Positions 46,521 through 57,711 of a stretch of 64,000 bases of DNA are shown here, in pieces. The translations under genes were made by a program, and so were the position numbers. The notes under the pieces were generated by a model. That model was given only the letters and a program-made list of their open reading frames with translations, was not told the origin of the DNA and did not search any database. The stretch's first letter is position 1, and each line of letters begins with the position of its first letter. This DNA is from Shewanella gelidimarina (GTDB lineage: Bacteria > Pseudomonadota > Gammaproteobacteria > Enterobacterales > Shewanellaceae), in the NCBI RefSeq assembly GCF_023283945.1, contig NZ_JAKIKW010000008.1, positions 1-64,000 of the forward strand. The letters run 5' to 3'.

Positions 46521-48241
46521 TAGCTTTTCTCCGTTTTACTCAACCACATTTCATTCATCGCACCGCCACGAATTAACATCGGGTATACGTGCTCGGTCTC
46601 ATCAACGTGAATGTCGACAAATACTAATTTGTCTTTCATCGCAAATGCTTTCTCTAAACCTGATTCTAGCTCGGCAGGGTCGCGAATGGTCATGCCTACA
46701 TGGCCATATGCTTCGGCAATTTTGGCAAAATCAGGTACTGAGTCCATATAAGACTGTGAATGGCGACCGGCGTAAATCATGTCTTGCCACTGCTTAACCA
46801 TTCCTAAAAAATGGTTGTTTAGGTTGATGATTTTAACTGGAATGTCATATTGTAGTGCGGTTGATAACTCTTGAATATTCATTTGAATAGAGCCATCTCC
46901 GGTGACACAAATAACCGTTTCATCGGGTTTTGCAAGCTTAACACCCATCGCTGCTGGCAAGCCAAAGCCCATAGTGCCTAAGCCGCCAGAGTTAATCCAA
47001 CGACGTGGCTTATTAAATGGATAGTAGAGCGCGGCAAACATTTGGTGTTGACCAACATCGGATGCGACATAGGCATCACCATTAGTCAATTTATGCATGA
47101 CTTCGATAACTTGCTGCGGTTTTATCTTTGTATCTGATTTTTGGTAATCTAAACTCTTGCGACCACACCACTTGGCAATGTCGCCCCACCAATGATCATT
47201 GGCAGTCGGATCGGTAATACCATAATCATTGGCTTCTATCTGTTTTAGCATTTCATCCAATACTTGATCAGCAGAACCCACGATTGGAATATCGACTTTA
47301 ATGGTTTTTGAGATTGAAGAGGGATCGATATCAATGTGTAAAATAGTGGCATTTGGACAGTACTTTTCTACATTATTGGTGGTGCGGTCATCAAAACGAA
47401 CCCCAATACCAAAGATAAGATCACTGTTATGCATGGTCATGTTTGCTTCATAGCAGCCGTGCATACCGAGCATACCAACACTGTTAGGGTGAGTACCAGG
47501 AAAGGCACCTAGTCCCATCAGAGTGCTTACCACTGGAATTCCAAGCTTTTCTGACAGCGCGAGGATCTGGCTGTCACACCCAGATATAACGGCGCCGCCA
47601 CCGACGTATAAAACCGGTTTTTTAGCGGCTAAGAGTGCTTGTAAACCTCTGCGGATCTGGCCCTTGTGGCCAGATGTAGTGGGGTTATATGAGCGCATGG
47701 AAATATCTTCTGGATATTGATATTCATGCAAAATTTCTGGATTCATACAATCTTTAGGCACATCAACCACCACAGGACCCGGACGACCACTGGCGGCAAT
47801 GAAAAAGGCTTTCTTGATGATAGTTGGAATGTCACGGGGATCCGTGACTAAAAAACTATGCTTAACAACCGGTCTAGATATACCAATCATGTCGCATTCT
47901 TGGAATGCATCATTACCAATGAGGTGGCTATGAACCTGACCTGAAATAACCACTAAAGGAATAGAGTCCATATAAGCGGTAGCAATACCAGTAATGGTAT
48001 TGGTAGCACCAGGACCTGAGGTGACAAGGACTACGCCAACGTCTCCTGTAGCACGAGCATAACCGTCAGCCATGTGCACGGCTGCTTGTTCATGTCGGAC
48101 TAGGATATGTTCAATGGTGGATTTTTCGTGCAGTGCGTCGTAAATATCTAAAACTGATCCGCCGGGATAGCCAAAAATATGTTTAACGCCTTCGTCGATA
48201 AGAGAACGGACGACCATACTGGCGCCTGATAGCTTCTCCAT
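46520..48241 (-). CDS. ilvI: Acetolactate synthase catalytic subunit
   Basis: A 573-residue TPP- and FAD-dependent enzyme joining two pyruvates to acetolactate, or pyruvate and 2-oxobutyrate. It has the catalytic Glu in [17 protein letters not shown] and the TPP motif [25 protein letters not shown] precedes the ATG. It is followed by ilvH and preceded by a leader with a short peptide rich in branched-chain residues. Confidence 0.95.
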   Translation of the reverse strand: MEKLSGASMVVRSLIDEGVKHIFGYPGGSVLDIYDALHEKSTIEHILVRHEQAAVHMADGYARATGDVGVVLVTSGPGATNTITGIATAYMDSIPLVVISGQVHSHLIGNDAFQECDMIGISRPVVKHSFLVTDPRDIPTIIKKAFFIAASGRPGPVVVDVPKDCMNPEILHEYQYPEDISMRSYNPTTSGHKGQIRRGLQALLAAKKPVLYVGGGAVISGCDSQILALSEKLGIPVVSTLMGLGAFPGTHPNSVGMLGMHGCYEANMTMHNSDLIFGIGVRFDDRTTNNVEKYCPNATILHIDIDPSSISKTIKVDIPIVGSADQVLDEMLKQIEANDYGITDPTANDHWWGDIAKWCGRKSLDYQKSDTKIKPQQVIEVMHKLTNGDAYVASDVGQHQMFAALYYPFNKPRRWINSGGLGTMGFGLPAAMGVKLAKPDETVICVTGDGSIQMNIQELSTALQYDIPVKIINLNNHFLGMVKQWQDMIYAGRHSQSYMDSVPDFAKIAEAYGHVGMTIRDPAELESGLEKAFAMKDKLVFVDIHVDETEHVYPMLIRGGAMNEMWLSKTEKS

Positions 48242-48370
48242 AATAATTCCTTTTTAAGTTACCGCTACGGTATGCAGTATCTCACTACAGCGACGGTAAT
48301 CGCTCTAAAATTAAGCTTGGATGGTAATCCTTGCTCTCGTTTGCCGTTAATCTCAACTGAAAATGAGTCT

Positions 48371-48421
48371 TCACAGAGGTACTTGTGCGGCAATGACTTC
48401 AATTTGAGTCAGCTTCATCAT
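48371..48421 (-). CDS. Candidate ilvIH leader peptide
   Basis: A 16-residue frame, MMKLTQIEVIAAQVPL, starts 180 bases upstream of ilvI behind GGGGG at seven bases. Six of 16 residues are Leu, Ile or Val. Between it and ilvI an imperfect hairpin pairs TTACCG and CGCT with AGCG and GTAA just before the ilvI ribosome site. This resembles leaders that sense charged branched-chain tRNA, but no classical T-tract attenuator is seen. Confidence 0.45.
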   Translation of the reverse strand: MMKLTQIEVIAAQVPL

Positions 48422-48560
48422 ATAAAACCCCCATATGATTACAAGGCATGAATGCAAATAAATCGTTCTAAATGAAGAATTTTCAATATGGCTGACAGAA
48501 TAGCTAAGTGGTAGGTGATGAATTACAAGTGATTAAAGGAAGGAGTGGCTATAGAAAGTC

Positions 48561-48585
48561 GACAATCACGTTAAGCGTGATTGTC
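48561..48585 (-). terminator. Hairpin after the Bcr/CflA gene
   Basis: GACAATCACG-TTAAG-CGTGATTGTC, a perfect 10-bp stem with no T tract. It may be an RNA end or a rho-dependent stabiliser. Confidence 0.35.
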
Positions 48586-48593
48586 TTACATTG

Positions 48594-49814
48594 TTATAGG
48601 TTTGGCTCTCGTTTACTAAACAGCTGGCATAAGCCGACAAGAATAACGGCAGCCAACATGAGTGCAGAGAAGGGCACTGCGGTTCCGGTATAAAACAACG
48701 CAAGTAGCGGACCTGCGAGTGCGCCGCATCCGAATCTAAGTGTGCCGATTACGGCCGTTGCTGTGCCGGTTTCTTGTTGGAACTTCATCAATACTATCGC
48801 ATCGGCATTGACAGACATCACACCGAGACACGCCATTAATGGCAGTAACATAACAACCGTAAATAGGTAGTTTAAGTCGAGCATGTTGACCAGTAATAAG
48901 CCGCTTGCGGCTATTGCACCGAAAATGGTCGATACACGTAACATTCTTTTTGAGCCGTAACGACCGACTATCTTGCTATTGACTACATTCGCGAGCATCA
49001 GTGCACCAACATTGGTGCTAAACAAAATGGCAAATAGTGATTTGTCGAGTCCGAACACTTCCATATAGACAAACGGTGAGGCGGTTAAATAGCAGAAAAA
49101 GGCAAAGGAGGTGAGTACGCCACAGGTAATATTGAGCTTCACACCTGGTTTGGTCAATACGGTGGCATAGGCACCAAAAAATGATTTACCACTTCGGCTG
49201 CTCGCATCACGGTCACTCGGCATTTTTAATTTAAAACATACTAAAAAAAGTAATGCCAGCGCATAAAACGCTAGAATAAAGAAGATTAGGTGCCAGTCCC
49301 CGAGTTCTAGAATTAAGCTACCAATACTCGGCGCAATAAGCGGTGCAAGCATCATAATAAGGCTGACATAAGACATCCCTTTAGCCGTATTTTGTCCGTA
49401 AACTTCTTTAATATATCCGGGCACAACAACCGTGGCGGCCGCGCCGATAAAAGCTTGCAGGAACCTTAATGCTAAAAAGGCTTCAATTGATTGAACAAAT
49501 GTCAGAGCAAAGCTGGTGAGCATAAAGCCCGTTAAACCAATCATCACCATCTTGCGGCGACCGTACCTATCAGCAAGTGGACCAAAGCACAGCATACCTA
49601 GAGCGTATCCAGCTAAATATAGGCTAAGGGATTGTTGAACTAACGTAATGCCAGTGTCAAAACTGCTGGCTAGCGCTGCCATGGCCGGTAAATACATATC
49701 GATGGCTAACGGTGTAATGGCTACAATCGCGGCAAGCATTGGGATGAGTAATGCTAAATTGGGGATGCCAACCGGATGGGTGCTTGGTTGTTCATTGTTG
49801 GACGTGTTCTTCAA
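48594..49814 (-). CDS. Bcr/CflA-family drug efflux transporter
   Basis: A 406-residue major facilitator protein with twelve predicted helices. The motif between helices 2 and 3 is GPLADRYGRRKM, and DMYLPAMAAL near the N-terminus is typical of Bcr/CflA exporters of bicyclomycin, chloramphenicol and sulphonamides. The natural substrate is unknown. Transcribed alone. Confidence 0.9.
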   Translation of the reverse strand: MKNTSNNEQPSTHPVGIPNLALLIPMLAAIVAITPLAIDMYLPAMAALASSFDTGITLVQQSLSLYLAGYALGMLCFGPLADRYGRRKMVMIGLTGFMLTSFALTFVQSIEAFLALRFLQAFIGAAATVVVPGYIKEVYGQNTAKGMSYVSLIMMLAPLIAPSIGSLILELGDWHLIFFILAFYALALLFLVCFKLKMPSDRDASSRSGKSFFGAYATVLTKPGVKLNITCGVLTSFAFFCYLTASPFVYMEVFGLDKSLFAILFSTNVGALMLANVVNSKIVGRYGSKRMLRVSTIFGAIAASGLLLVNMLDLNYLFTVVMLLPLMACLGVMSVNADAIVLMKFQQETGTATAVIGTLRFGCGALAGPLLALFYTGTAVPFSALMLAAVILVGLCQLFSKREPNL

Positions 49815-50107
49815 TACTGCCTCTTTGAGTGTTGCTTGTTGAGCTGCGGATTTGTCGGAAATACTTGAATATATTAGCTAGGGTGTCGATCTTAATGTGG
49901 CTTAATTAATGCTTTAAGGATCCGTAAGTTTAGTTGATTTAAGGTCGAATTGAGATGGTGCTCATTGTATAAAAAGTATTTTACGACGCTATATTATCGT
50001 TTTAAAAACATTTAACCAATCAAAATTATATTGTAATCGTGCTAAAAATTGATTCAATTTGTGTTGAAAGCCTCAGGACTAATTAGCCAGTCCATTTTCT
50101 AGCGCGA
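49815..50107. other. Intergenic region between Bcr/CflA and the anchor-I lipoprotein
   Basis: AT-rich divergent region; nothing but presumed promoters. Confidence 0.4.
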
Positions 50108-50140
50108 CTGTCATTAAACTGTTATCTAAATGTCATTGCC
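50108..50140 (+). promoter_or_regulatory. Candidate Pho box (PhoB site)
   Basis: Three direct repeats spaced exactly 11 bases: CTGTCAT (50108), CTGTTAT (50119), ATGTCAT (50130), each followed by an A/T-rich tetramer except the last. This matches the PhoB consensus of 7-bp repeats with 4-bp A/T spacers. It lies about 90 bases before the lipoprotein start. Confidence 0.68.
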
Positions 50141-50231
50141 GTGACTTTATTTCGTTCTAAATTAGGCAACTTTATAATTCAAGTTGCTAAAAAAGTAGTG
50201 GTAGCGAATTGCTTATTACAAAGGGAATGAA

Positions 50232-52094
50232 ATGAATAACGAGTACACAATTGTACCGCTGTTAATGTCGGCATTAATACTCACGGCATGCAGTGATGAT
50301 GGCACATCTGGGCAAAATGGCAGTAATGCCTTGGTGAACATTTCAACACTCTCGATTGGTAGTGAACAATGCGCTATGGGTGGACAATTACTGCAGTCAG
50401 GTTTAGACGTAAATGCTAATGGTGTTTTGGATGAAAGTGAGATTGACGATGCTCAGTCCCAAACTGTTTGTCATGGCCAGGGGGCGACGTTAAAGGCTGA
50501 ACTGGTCGGCCGCTACCAAAGCGAGATCTACGGACTGAGTGCTGCTGAAATCGTTGATTTTGACCCGTTATCGAAGCAAATATTTGTGATAAATGCTAAG
50601 AGCGGCAAAGTCGATGTACTTAATGCAGCTGATATTGATGTCAATGATGCGGTGTCAGGCAGTGGTGCGCTAGCGCTAAATAATATCGTTAAAATCACTG
50701 ATATTGATGTGGCTGTAGATGTGGGTCTTACTCATTTGGGCGGGGTTAATAGTTTAAGTATTTATGGGAGCCTGCTCGCGGTGGCGATAGAGCGAGGTGA
50801 TGCGCTGGGTAACAGTAAACAAGCCAATGGTTTCGTGGCTTTTTACCGTATTAATGATGCGGGTGAAACAAGCTTCCTTCATGCCGTTGAAGTCGGAGCA
50901 TTACCCGATAACGTGGCGTTTAATCGCGATGGTTCGTTATTGATAGTGGCTAATGAAGGAGAACCAAACACGGCCTATAACCTTGATCCTGAAGGCAGCA
51001 TCTCAATGATTGCCATTGAAAACAATATTCCAGCGATGACCGCTATAGCTATCGGTTTTGCTGATTTTAACAGAGGCGGATCCCGCGAAAGTGAGCTCGA
51101 CTCAATGATCAAGATCAACGGGCCTAATGCCTCTGTCGCACAAGACTTGGAGCCTGAATATATTGCGGTGAGTGAAGATAACCTAAAGGCTTATGTGTCT
51201 TTACAAGAAAACAATGCCATTGCCGTCATTGATCTTAAAAATAAAAAGATTGAATCTATTCTGCCACTTGGGCTTAAAGATTATGGCTTACATGAAAATA
51301 GAATTGACGCTAGTGACAAAGACAGCAGAATTAACTTCAGTGCATATGCTGGGGTCTACGGCATGTATCAACCCGATACCATTAGTAGTTATCAGTGGCG
51401 GCAGACCAATTTTATTGTCACCGCCAACGAAGGTGATGCTAGGGACTACGATGGCTTTTCAGAAGAAGCCAGAGCAGATGACTTGAATTTAGACCCCAGT
51501 CACCCACAATTAAGCACAGCGCAAGACAAGACCCAGTTAGGCCGCCTTAAAGTGACGACTAGCATGGGTGATCTTGATAACGATGGTGACGTAGATCAAA
51601 TTATCAGTTATGGCGCACGCTCATTCTCTATCTGGGACGAGCATGGTAATCAGGTGTTTGACAGTGGCTCAGAGTTTTCCCGTATTACCGCCGCGGTACT
51701 TGGAGACAATTTTAATAATAATAACGATGAGAACAAAGGCGATAGTCGCAGTGATGACAAGGCCGGCGAACCAGAGGCATTAGCGATTGGAAAAATAGCC
51801 GACCAATACTATGCTTTTATCGGTTTAGAACGCACCGGTGGCATTATGATTTACAATATCACCAACCCATTTTCAGTCAGCTTTGTTGACTATGTGGTCA
51901 ATCGTGATTTTGATACAGACTTTGAAATTGATAGTGATACGGGTGAAGTGGAAGGTGATGCCAGTCTTGCAGGAGATCTCGGCCCAGAAGGGATGAAGTT
52001 TATCAGCGTAGATGACAGTCCTACTTCGCAGCCTTTGTTAGTTATCGGCAATGAAGTGAGTGGAACCACCAGTGTGTATGCACTGCACTTTTGA
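50232..52094 (+). CDS. Choice-of-anchor I family lipoprotein with DUF7151 domain
   Basis: A 620-residue exported protein. Signal peptide with lipobox LTAC (about Cys20). Residues about 35-80 have the pattern GGQLLQSGLDVNANGVLDESEI..VCHGQG of DUF7151. The remainder is a beta-propeller-like choice-of-anchor I domain (NRDGSLLIVANEGEPNTAY, NEGDARDYDGFSEEARADDL, LGDNFNNNNDENKGDSRSDD-type acidic loops, LGPEGMKFI) often annotated as alkaline phosphatase-like. The upstream Pho box suggests a role in phosphate scavenging. Calcium binding by acidic loops is plausible. Monocistronic. Confidence 0.85.
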   Translation: MNNEYTIVPLLMSALILTACSDDGTSGQNGSNALVNISTLSIGSEQCAMGGQLLQSGLDVNANGVLDESEIDDAQSQTVCHGQGATLKAELVGRYQSEIYGLSAAEIVDFDPLSKQIFVINAKSGKVDVLNAADIDVNDAVSGSGALALNNIVKITDIDVAVDVGLTHLGGVNSLSIYGSLLAVAIERGDALGNSKQANGFVAFYRINDAGETSFLHAVEVGALPDNVAFNRDGSLLIVANEGEPNTAYNLDPEGSISMIAIENNIPAMTAIAIGFADFNRGGSRESELDSMIKINGPNASVAQDLEPEYIAVSEDNLKAYVSLQENNAIAVIDLKNKKIESILPLGLKDYGLHENRIDASDKDSRINFSAYAGVYGMYQPDTISSYQWRQTNFIVTANEGDARDYDGFSEEARADDLNLDPSHPQLSTAQDKTQLGRLKVTTSMGDLDNDGDVDQIISYGARSFSIWDEHGNQVFDSGSEFSRITAAVLGDNFNNNNDENKGDSRSDDKAGEPEALAIGKIADQYYAFIGLERTGGIMIYNITNPFSVSFVDYVVNRDFDTDFEIDSDTGEVEGDASLAGDLGPEGMKFISVDDSPTSQPLLVIGNEVSGTTSVYALHF

Positions 52095-52155
52095 CTTTAA
52101 GTCATTTATCACAGTCGCTGATTAAAATGATTAAGGGCTAGACTCGTTAAAATAA

Positions 52156-52188
52156 AAAACTCCGTTGCTGCAAGAGTAACGGAGTTTT
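52156..52188. terminator. Bidirectional terminator
   Basis: AAAACTCCGTT paired with AACGGAGTTTT around a 11-base loop, between the convergent lipoprotein and small basic protein genes; the minus-strand T run is longer. Confidence 0.82.
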
Positions 52189-52244
52189 ATAGCACTTAAG
52201 CAAGGTAAATGATGAGCGATACTCAAATTGCCGCAAGTACCGAC

Positions 52245-52586
52245 TTAGAAGCCGCGAGGAAGTTGACCTTTACCCGCTAACTTTTCACGCCAAAGTTCTT
52301 TTGCTGTTTTGCCGCCATTTTTAGCCGCGGGTTTTGCGACCTTTTTAGGAGTGGCTATTTTGGCAGCTGGCTTGGCTGCTACTTGTTTATCGGTTTTAGC
52401 TTCTACGGGAGCACTTTTGTCACCCATTTCGGCTAACATTGCTTCTAACTCACTGAAGCGTAATGACTTACCGCCATCGATTTTGTACCAGCTACCTTTC
52501 TGTTCAATTTTAACAGCTTGGCTTTCTTGCTTAGCAAGTGTGGCCTCAAGTGTACTGATAACCTCTTCTTTGGTCAGTTTTGACAT
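52245..52586 (-). CDS. Small lysine/alanine-rich hypothetical protein
   Basis: A 113-residue protein starting at ATG 52586. The N-terminal half is soluble with VKIEQKGSWYKIDGGKSLRFSELEAML; the middle (about 65-95) is Lys/Ala/Pro-rich, resembling histone-like tails, and the C-terminus is TAKELWREKLAGKGQLPRGF. I do not recognise the function; nucleic-acid binding is possible from composition only. Confidence 0.68.
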   Translation of the reverse strand: MSKLTKEEVISTLEATLAKQESQAVKIEQKGSWYKIDGGKSLRFSELEAMLAEMGDKSAPVEAKTDKQVAAKPAAKIATPKKVAKPAAKNGGKTAKELWREKLAGKGQLPRGF

Positions 52587-52878
52587 AATAATAACCTGTT
52601 TATTTTTTGTGTTTACATGAAGGTTTCGAGTGATTTTATCGTTTAATGCACCAAAAAGTCCAATTTTCACCACTAATGCCTTCAACTATAAGATGATTTA
52701 GACATTTTATCGCCATTATGTGAGTCAAAATTGCTGATATTTGGGATATGACAATCTCAATTTCGGTAGGCGTTAGCTTGCCAGTAAAAGAGTGCTGTTT
52801 AAATCGAACTTGAATTGGCTTGTTTGGGCATAAAAAGCGAGAATAGGGCATGTAAAAGAACATTTTATAGGTGAGCGA

Positions 52879-53631
52879 ATGACACGGACAGAATTAAGCC
52901 AGTATTTGGCACAATACCTACAGGTCGCCAATTTTAAAGATTACGCACCTAATGGATTACAGGTTGAAGGCAAGCAAGAGATTAACACCATTGTGACCGG
53001 CGTGACGGCTTGCCAAGCCTTGATAGATGAAGCTATAGCGTTAAACGCCGATGCGATTATTGTGCATCATGGTTTTTTTTGGAAAAGTGAGCCTGAGATT
53101 ATCGTTGGGATGAAGCAGAAACGGATTAAAGCGTTATTGCTTAATGATATTAATTTGTTTGGTTACCACTTGCCGTTAGATGCACATCCTGAGGTAGGCA
53201 ACAATGCTGAGCTTGGTAAAGTGATTGGCATAGAAAACGCCCGAGTGATTGAAGGACACGCGCAAGACTTAATATGGCGTGGAGAACTCAGTACACCCGT
53301 ACTGGCAAAAGATCTTGCTGCGGCTATCTCACACACGCTATCAAGAGAGTGTTTGCACCTTGGTGACGAACAAAGTCTAGTCGAGACTATTGCTTGGTGT
53401 ACGGGGGGCGCGCAGGACTACATAGACATTGCAGCATCCCTTGGTATTGATGCATTTATTAGTGGTGAAGCATCGGAGCGCACATATCACTGCGCAATCG
53501 AGCAAAATATTCAGTATTACGGCGCGGGGCATCATGCTACAGAGCTTTATGGCATTCAGGCGCTCGGTAAACATCTAGCGGATAAATTTGGGTTAAAGCA
53601 CCATTTTGTTGATATCAGTAATCCAGTTTAG
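52879..53631 (+). CDS. ybgI: Nif3-like dinuclear metal-centre protein
   Basis: A 250-residue member of the YbgI/Nif3 family, ring-shaped hexamers with a two-metal site of unknown activity. Ligand-bearing motifs are VHHGFFWK, YHLPLDAH and GAGHHATE. It has the normal length for the short bacterial form. The terminator to metG follows. Confidence 0.92.
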   Translation: MTRTELSQYLAQYLQVANFKDYAPNGLQVEGKQEINTIVTGVTACQALIDEAIALNADAIIVHHGFFWKSEPEIIVGMKQKRIKALLLNDINLFGYHLPLDAHPEVGNNAELGKVIGIENARVIEGHAQDLIWRGELSTPVLAKDLAAAISHTLSRECLHLGDEQSLVETIAWCTGGAQDYIDIAASLGIDAFISGEASERTYHCAIEQNIQYYGAGHHATELYGIQALGKHLADKFGLKHHFVDISNPV

Positions 53632-53657
53632 ACTGAGTCGATATCGAAAACGGATAC

Positions 53658-53689
53658 AAAAAAGCCGCTCTACGTTGAGCGGCTTTTTT
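53658..53689. terminator. Bidirectional terminator
   Basis: AAAAAAGCCGCTC-TACGTT-GAGCGGCTTTTTT, perfect 13-bp stem between ybgI and metG. Confidence 0.92.
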
Positions 53690-53703
53690 ATGGTCAGTGA
53701 GTG

Positions 53704-55749
53704 TTACATCACTCGCATACCCGGTTTTGCACCTGCATGTGGCTCAAGGATCCAGATGTCTTTACCACCTGGGCCAGCAGCGAGTACCATACCTTCAGAT
53801 TCACCGAATTTCATTTTACGCGGCGCAAGGTTAGCCACCATTACCGTGTGCTTGCCAACCAAATCTTCAGGCGCATAAGCTGATTTTATGCCGGCGAAAA
53901 CTTGTTTGATTTCGCCACCTAAATCAAGCTCTAATCGAAGTAGTTTGTTGGCTTTTTCAATATGTTCAGCTTTTGAAATGAGCGCAATACGTAAATCAAT
54001 CTTGGCGAAATCATCAAAACTAATTTCGGCTGCTAACGGTTCTTTCTCAAGTTCCGTTTGCACCTCTTCAACTTTAGGCGCTTCAACGTCTTTGGTGACT
54101 TGGAGGTTCTCAGTCGATGCGTCAATGATAGCTTCAATACTCTTCATCTCAATGCGTTGCATTAATGCTTTAAATTTGGCAATTTCGTGACCGGCAAGAT
54201 CAACATCCAAATTATTCCAAGTGAGCTCCATTTGTAAGAAGGCTTCAACGTCTTGGGCAAGCTTAGGTAATACCGGCTTAAGGTAAGTAACCAAGATTCG
54301 GAATAAGTTTAATGCATTACTACACACTTGATGCGCTTCTTCTTGCTTGGCTTCATCTTTAATCAACTGCCAAGGCGCTGCGTCAGCAACATAGGCGTTG
54401 GCGGTATCGGCCAGTGCCATAATCTCACGCATCGCTTTACCGAATTCACGGGTCTCATATAAGTTAGCGATAGTTTCTTGCTTAGCGATAAACATCTCGC
54501 TTAGGCTCTTATCCGTCACATCAGCGAGCTTGCCGTCAAAACGCTTAGAGATAAAGCCTGCAGTGCGAGAAGCTAGATTAACAAGCTTGCCGACAAGATC
54601 AGAGTTAACGCGTTGCGCAAAATCTTCGAGATTCAGATCTAAATCATCAATTTTGCTACTGAGTTTAGCGGCATAATAATAACGTAGATATTCAGGGTCT
54701 AGATTATCAAGGTAGGTACGGGCCTTAATAAATGTGCCTTTAGATTTAGACATTTTGGCACCGTTTACGGTGACATAACCGTGCGCATAAACGCTTGTGG
54801 GCTTACGCAAACCGGCGCCTTCAAGCATTGCAGGCCAAAATAGGCTGTGGAAATAAACGATATCTTTACCGATGAAGTGATACACCTCAGCGGTAGAATC
54901 CTTGCTCCAAAAATCATCAAAGTTGAGGTCGTCGCGCTTGTCGCATAAGTTTTTAAATGAACCCATGTAACCGATAGGCGCATCTAACCAAACATAGAAA
55001 AACTTGCCTGGCGCATCAGGGATCTCAAACCCAAAGTAAGGTGAGTCACGTGAGATGTCCCACTGTTGCAAGCCTTGTTCAAACCATTCCTTCAGCTTAT
55101 TGGCCATCTCTTGTTGCAGTGAACCAGACTGGATCCACTCAAGCAACATGCCTTCAAAAGCAGGTAAGTCGAAGAAGAAATGTTCGGTATCTTTCATTAT
55201 TGGTGTTGCGCCAGAAACCGCTGAATAAGGATTTAACAAATCAGTAGTGCTGTACGTTGCACCACAGTTGTCACAGTTATCACCGTACTGGTCTTCACTT
55301 TTACATTTTGGGCAAGTGCCTTTGACAAATCGGTCTGGCAAGAACATTAACTTTTCTGGATCGAATAACTGTGAAATTGTTTTGGTTTTTATATAACCAG
55401 CATCACGTAACTTGAGGTAAATTTCATTGGCAAGTTCACGGTTTTCTTCGCTGTGAGTGCTGTGGAAATTATCAAATTGAATATTGAAATCAGCAAAATC
55501 TTTTTCATGCTCTTTTTGTACTTGAGCAATCATCTCTTCTGGTGCAATGCCCATCTGCTGTGCTTTAAGCATAATTGGCGTGCCATGGGCATCATCCGCA
55601 CAGATATAGTGACATTCATGTCCACGTAATTTTTGAAAACGCGACCAAATATCGGTTTGAATATACTCAAGCATATGGCCTAAATGAATCGGACCATTGG
55701 CATACGGAAGTGCACTAGTGACTAAGATTTTACGTTGTGAATTGGCCAT
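53704..55749 (-). CDS. metG: Methionyl-tRNA synthetase
   Basis: A 681-residue class I synthetase charging tRNA-Met. Motifs: HIGH-like PIHLGHM, KMSKS-like AKMSKSKG, a zinc knuckle CPKCKSED and CDNCG, and a C-terminal tRNA-binding dimerisation domain (about 575-681, [14 protein letters not shown]). ATG 55749 is the normal start; the upstream frame is leader. Divergent from mrp. Confidence 0.96.
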   Translation of the reverse strand: MANSQRKILVTSALPYANGPIHLGHMLEYIQTDIWSRFQKLRGHECHYICADDAHGTPIMLKAQQMGIAPEEMIAQVQKEHEKDFADFNIQFDNFHSTHSEENRELANEIYLKLRDAGYIKTKTISQLFDPEKLMFLPDRFVKGTCPKCKSEDQYGDNCDNCGATYSTTDLLNPYSAVSGATPIMKDTEHFFFDLPAFEGMLLEWIQSGSLQQEMANKLKEWFEQGLQQWDISRDSPYFGFEIPDAPGKFFYVWLDAPIGYMGSFKNLCDKRDDLNFDDFWSKDSTAEVYHFIGKDIVYFHSLFWPAMLEGAGLRKPTSVYAHGYVTVNGAKMSKSKGTFIKARTYLDNLDPEYLRYYYAAKLSSKIDDLDLNLEDFAQRVNSDLVGKLVNLASRTAGFISKRFDGKLADVTDKSLSEMFIAKQETIANLYETREFGKAMREIMALADTANAYVADAAPWQLIKDEAKQEEAHQVCSNALNLFRILVTYLKPVLPKLAQDVEAFLQMELTWNNLDVDLAGHEIAKFKALMQRIEMKSIEAIIDASTENLQVTKDVEAPKVEEVQTELEKEPLAAEISFDDFAKIDLRIALISKAEHIEKANKLLRLELDLGGEIKQVFAGIKSAYAPEDLVGKHTVMVANLAPRKMKFGESEGMVLAAGPGGKDIWILEPHAGAKPGMRVM

Positions 55750-55870
55750 CTTTTCTCGAAATCGCTGGGAACCTAAATAGAATGGAATAGATACTAACCG
55801 ATCCAATGCTGAGTTTCATCAAAACCTAGCGTAACTGTGGTAAATCTAGACTAATGTTTGCATGAAATTC

Positions 55871-55879
55871 TGGTACAAT
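55871..55879 (+). promoter_or_regulatory. Extended -10 promoter of mrp
   Basis: TG-G-TACAAT is a good extended -10 about 30 bases before the mrp start; no -35 is needed for such promoters. Confidence 0.5.
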
Positions 55880-55909
55880 TGCGCAAATCATATTTAGGGG
55901 GTCTACATT

Positions 55910-57025
55910 TTGTCTTCAGCTCATCCAAATTACCATCTCACTGATGATCTTCTCAGTCCCGTTTTAGCCATTCTTGATACATTCCAAGATCCATATTTAA
56001 ACAAAAGCTTTTTGAGCGCAGGCATGGTGACCAAGCTTGCAATTGAAGGTAAACGCTTGCAATTGGGCCTGTGTTATTCATACCCGTGCCAAACGCAATA
56101 TCAAGATATTGTCATGGCGGTAACGAAAGCATTAGCGGTATTGGATGCAATTGATGAAGTCGAGTGTGAAATCGATTTTCAGCCTGATACTGTGTCAGCG
56201 ATCAGTGCGGTAGAACCTCTGCCAAATATACGACAAATTATTGCAGTTGCATCAGGTAAAGGAGGTGTTGGTAAGTCAACAACGGCTGTCAACCTTGCAT
56301 TAGCGCTGGCAGCAGAAGGTGCCCGCGTGGGTATTTTGGATGCTGACATTTATGGTCCATCCATTCCTATGATGCTAGGCGTTGAAGGTTTTAAACCTGT
56401 CTCTCCGGATGGAAAGATAATGACTGCCGCTAAAGCTCATGGCATTGCTGCGCAATCGATAGGTTTTATGCTAGATGGTGACCAAGCAGCTGTATGGCGT
56501 GGCCCAATGGCAGCGGGTGCGTTGATTCAATTACTGACTGAGACCGAATGGCCAGAGCTGGATTACATGGTGATAGATATGCCACCAGGAACAGGCGACA
56601 TCCAGCTTACCTTATCGCAAAAAGTACCGGTAAGTGGCGCCGTCATTGTGACAACACCGCAAGATATTGCCTTGGCTGACGCTAAAAAAGGCGTGAATAT
56701 GTTCCAAAAGGTCAATATTCCCGTACTCGGTATTGTTGAAAACATGAGTTTCCATTTATGTCCTGAATGCGGTCATAAAGATCATCCTTTCGGCGCTGAT
56801 GGCGGCGAAAAAATGGCAACTCGTTACAATGTTCCACTATTGGGGCAGTTGCCATTACAGTTAAATATTCGAGAAGATGTCGATAAAGGAATACCAACGG
56901 TAGTCGCTGATAGCGAGTGTCAGGTTTCTAGCATGTATCGTGAAATAGCCCGCAAAGTGGGCGCTCAACTTGCGTTATGCCAAGCGCAATCTAAAGTGTC
57001 AATAAGCATATCGGACGATGAGTAG
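55910..57025 (+). CDS. mrp: Iron-sulfur cluster carrier protein Mrp/ApbC
   Basis: A 371-residue P-loop ATPase that carries Fe-S clusters. The N-terminal MIP18-like domain (about 10-90) is followed by the deviant Walker [10 protein letters not shown], then [29 protein letters not shown], and the cluster cysteines CPECG. Start is TTG 55910 with GGGGG upstream. Divergent from metG, the same arrangement as in E. coli. Eight bases separate it from udk. Confidence 0.94.
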   Translation: MSSAHPNYHLTDDLLSPVLAILDTFQDPYLNKSFLSAGMVTKLAIEGKRLQLGLCYSYPCQTQYQDIVMAVTKALAVLDAIDEVECEIDFQPDTVSAISAVEPLPNIRQIIAVASGKGGVGKSTTAVNLALALAAEGARVGILDADIYGPSIPMMLGVEGFKPVSPDGKIMTAAKAHGIAAQSIGFMLDGDQAAVWRGPMAAGALIQLLTETEWPELDYMVIDMPPGTGDIQLTLSQKVPVSGAVIVTTPQDIALADAKKGVNMFQKVNIPVLGIVENMSFHLCPECGHKDHPFGADGGEKMATRYNVPLLGQLPLQLNIREDVDKGIPTVVADSECQVSSMYREIARKVGAQLALCQAQSKVSISISDDE

Positions 57026-57033
57026 GTTTTAAA

Positions 57034-57672
57034 ATGAATTCAAAACAATGTGTTGTAATCGCAATTGCAGGCGCATCGGCCTCAGGTAAGAGTCTTATTG
57101 CCAAAACGATTTATGAAGAATTATGCCGTGATTTAGGCACTGATCAAATTGGTGTTATTGCTGAAGATGCTTACTATCGTGACCAAGGTCATATGTCGAT
57201 GGATGAACGTGTTTTAACTAACTACGATCATCCTAAAGCGCTTGATCACGAGTTACTTTGTGAACATTTACGAGCGCTCAAAGAAGGCAACGCTGTTGAT
57301 ATTCCAGTTTATAGCTATAACGAACATACACGTACCGATGAGAAAGTAACCTTAACCCCTAAGAAAGTGATTATTCTTGAAGGGATCTTACTGCTTACTG
57401 ACCCTGCTTTACGTGAGCAAATGGATGCGAGTGTATTTATGGATACCCCACTCGATATTTGTTTTATGCGCAGACTCTCTCGTGACGTAGCTGAACGTGG
57501 CAGAACAATGGAATCGGTGATGTCACAGTATACAGAGACTGTACGGCCGATGTTTTTACAATTCATTGAACCGTCAAAACAATACGCAGATATTATCGTA
57601 CCTCGTGGCGGTAAAAACCGTATTGCGACCGATATTTTAAAGGCGCGGATACAGCACCTTCTAGTCAAATAA
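57034..57672 (+). CDS. udk: Uridine kinase
   Basis: A 212-residue enzyme phosphorylating uridine and cytidine with GTP or ATP in pyrimidine salvage. P-loop [19 protein letters not shown] and [14 protein letters not shown] are typical. Normal length, probably co-transcribed with mrp. Confidence 0.95.
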   Translation: MNSKQCVVIAIAGASASGKSLIAKTIYEELCRDLGTDQIGVIAEDAYYRDQGHMSMDERVLTNYDHPKALDHELLCEHLRALKEGNAVDIPVYSYNEHTRTDEKVTLTPKKVIILEGILLLTDPALREQMDASVFMDTPLDICFMRRLSRDVAERGRTMESVMSQYTETVRPMFLQFIEPSKQYADIIVPRGGKNRIATDILKARIQHLLVK

Positions 57673-57711
57673 AAGTAACCTAAAAAATGAGTATAAGGGA
57701 GCCTAACGATT

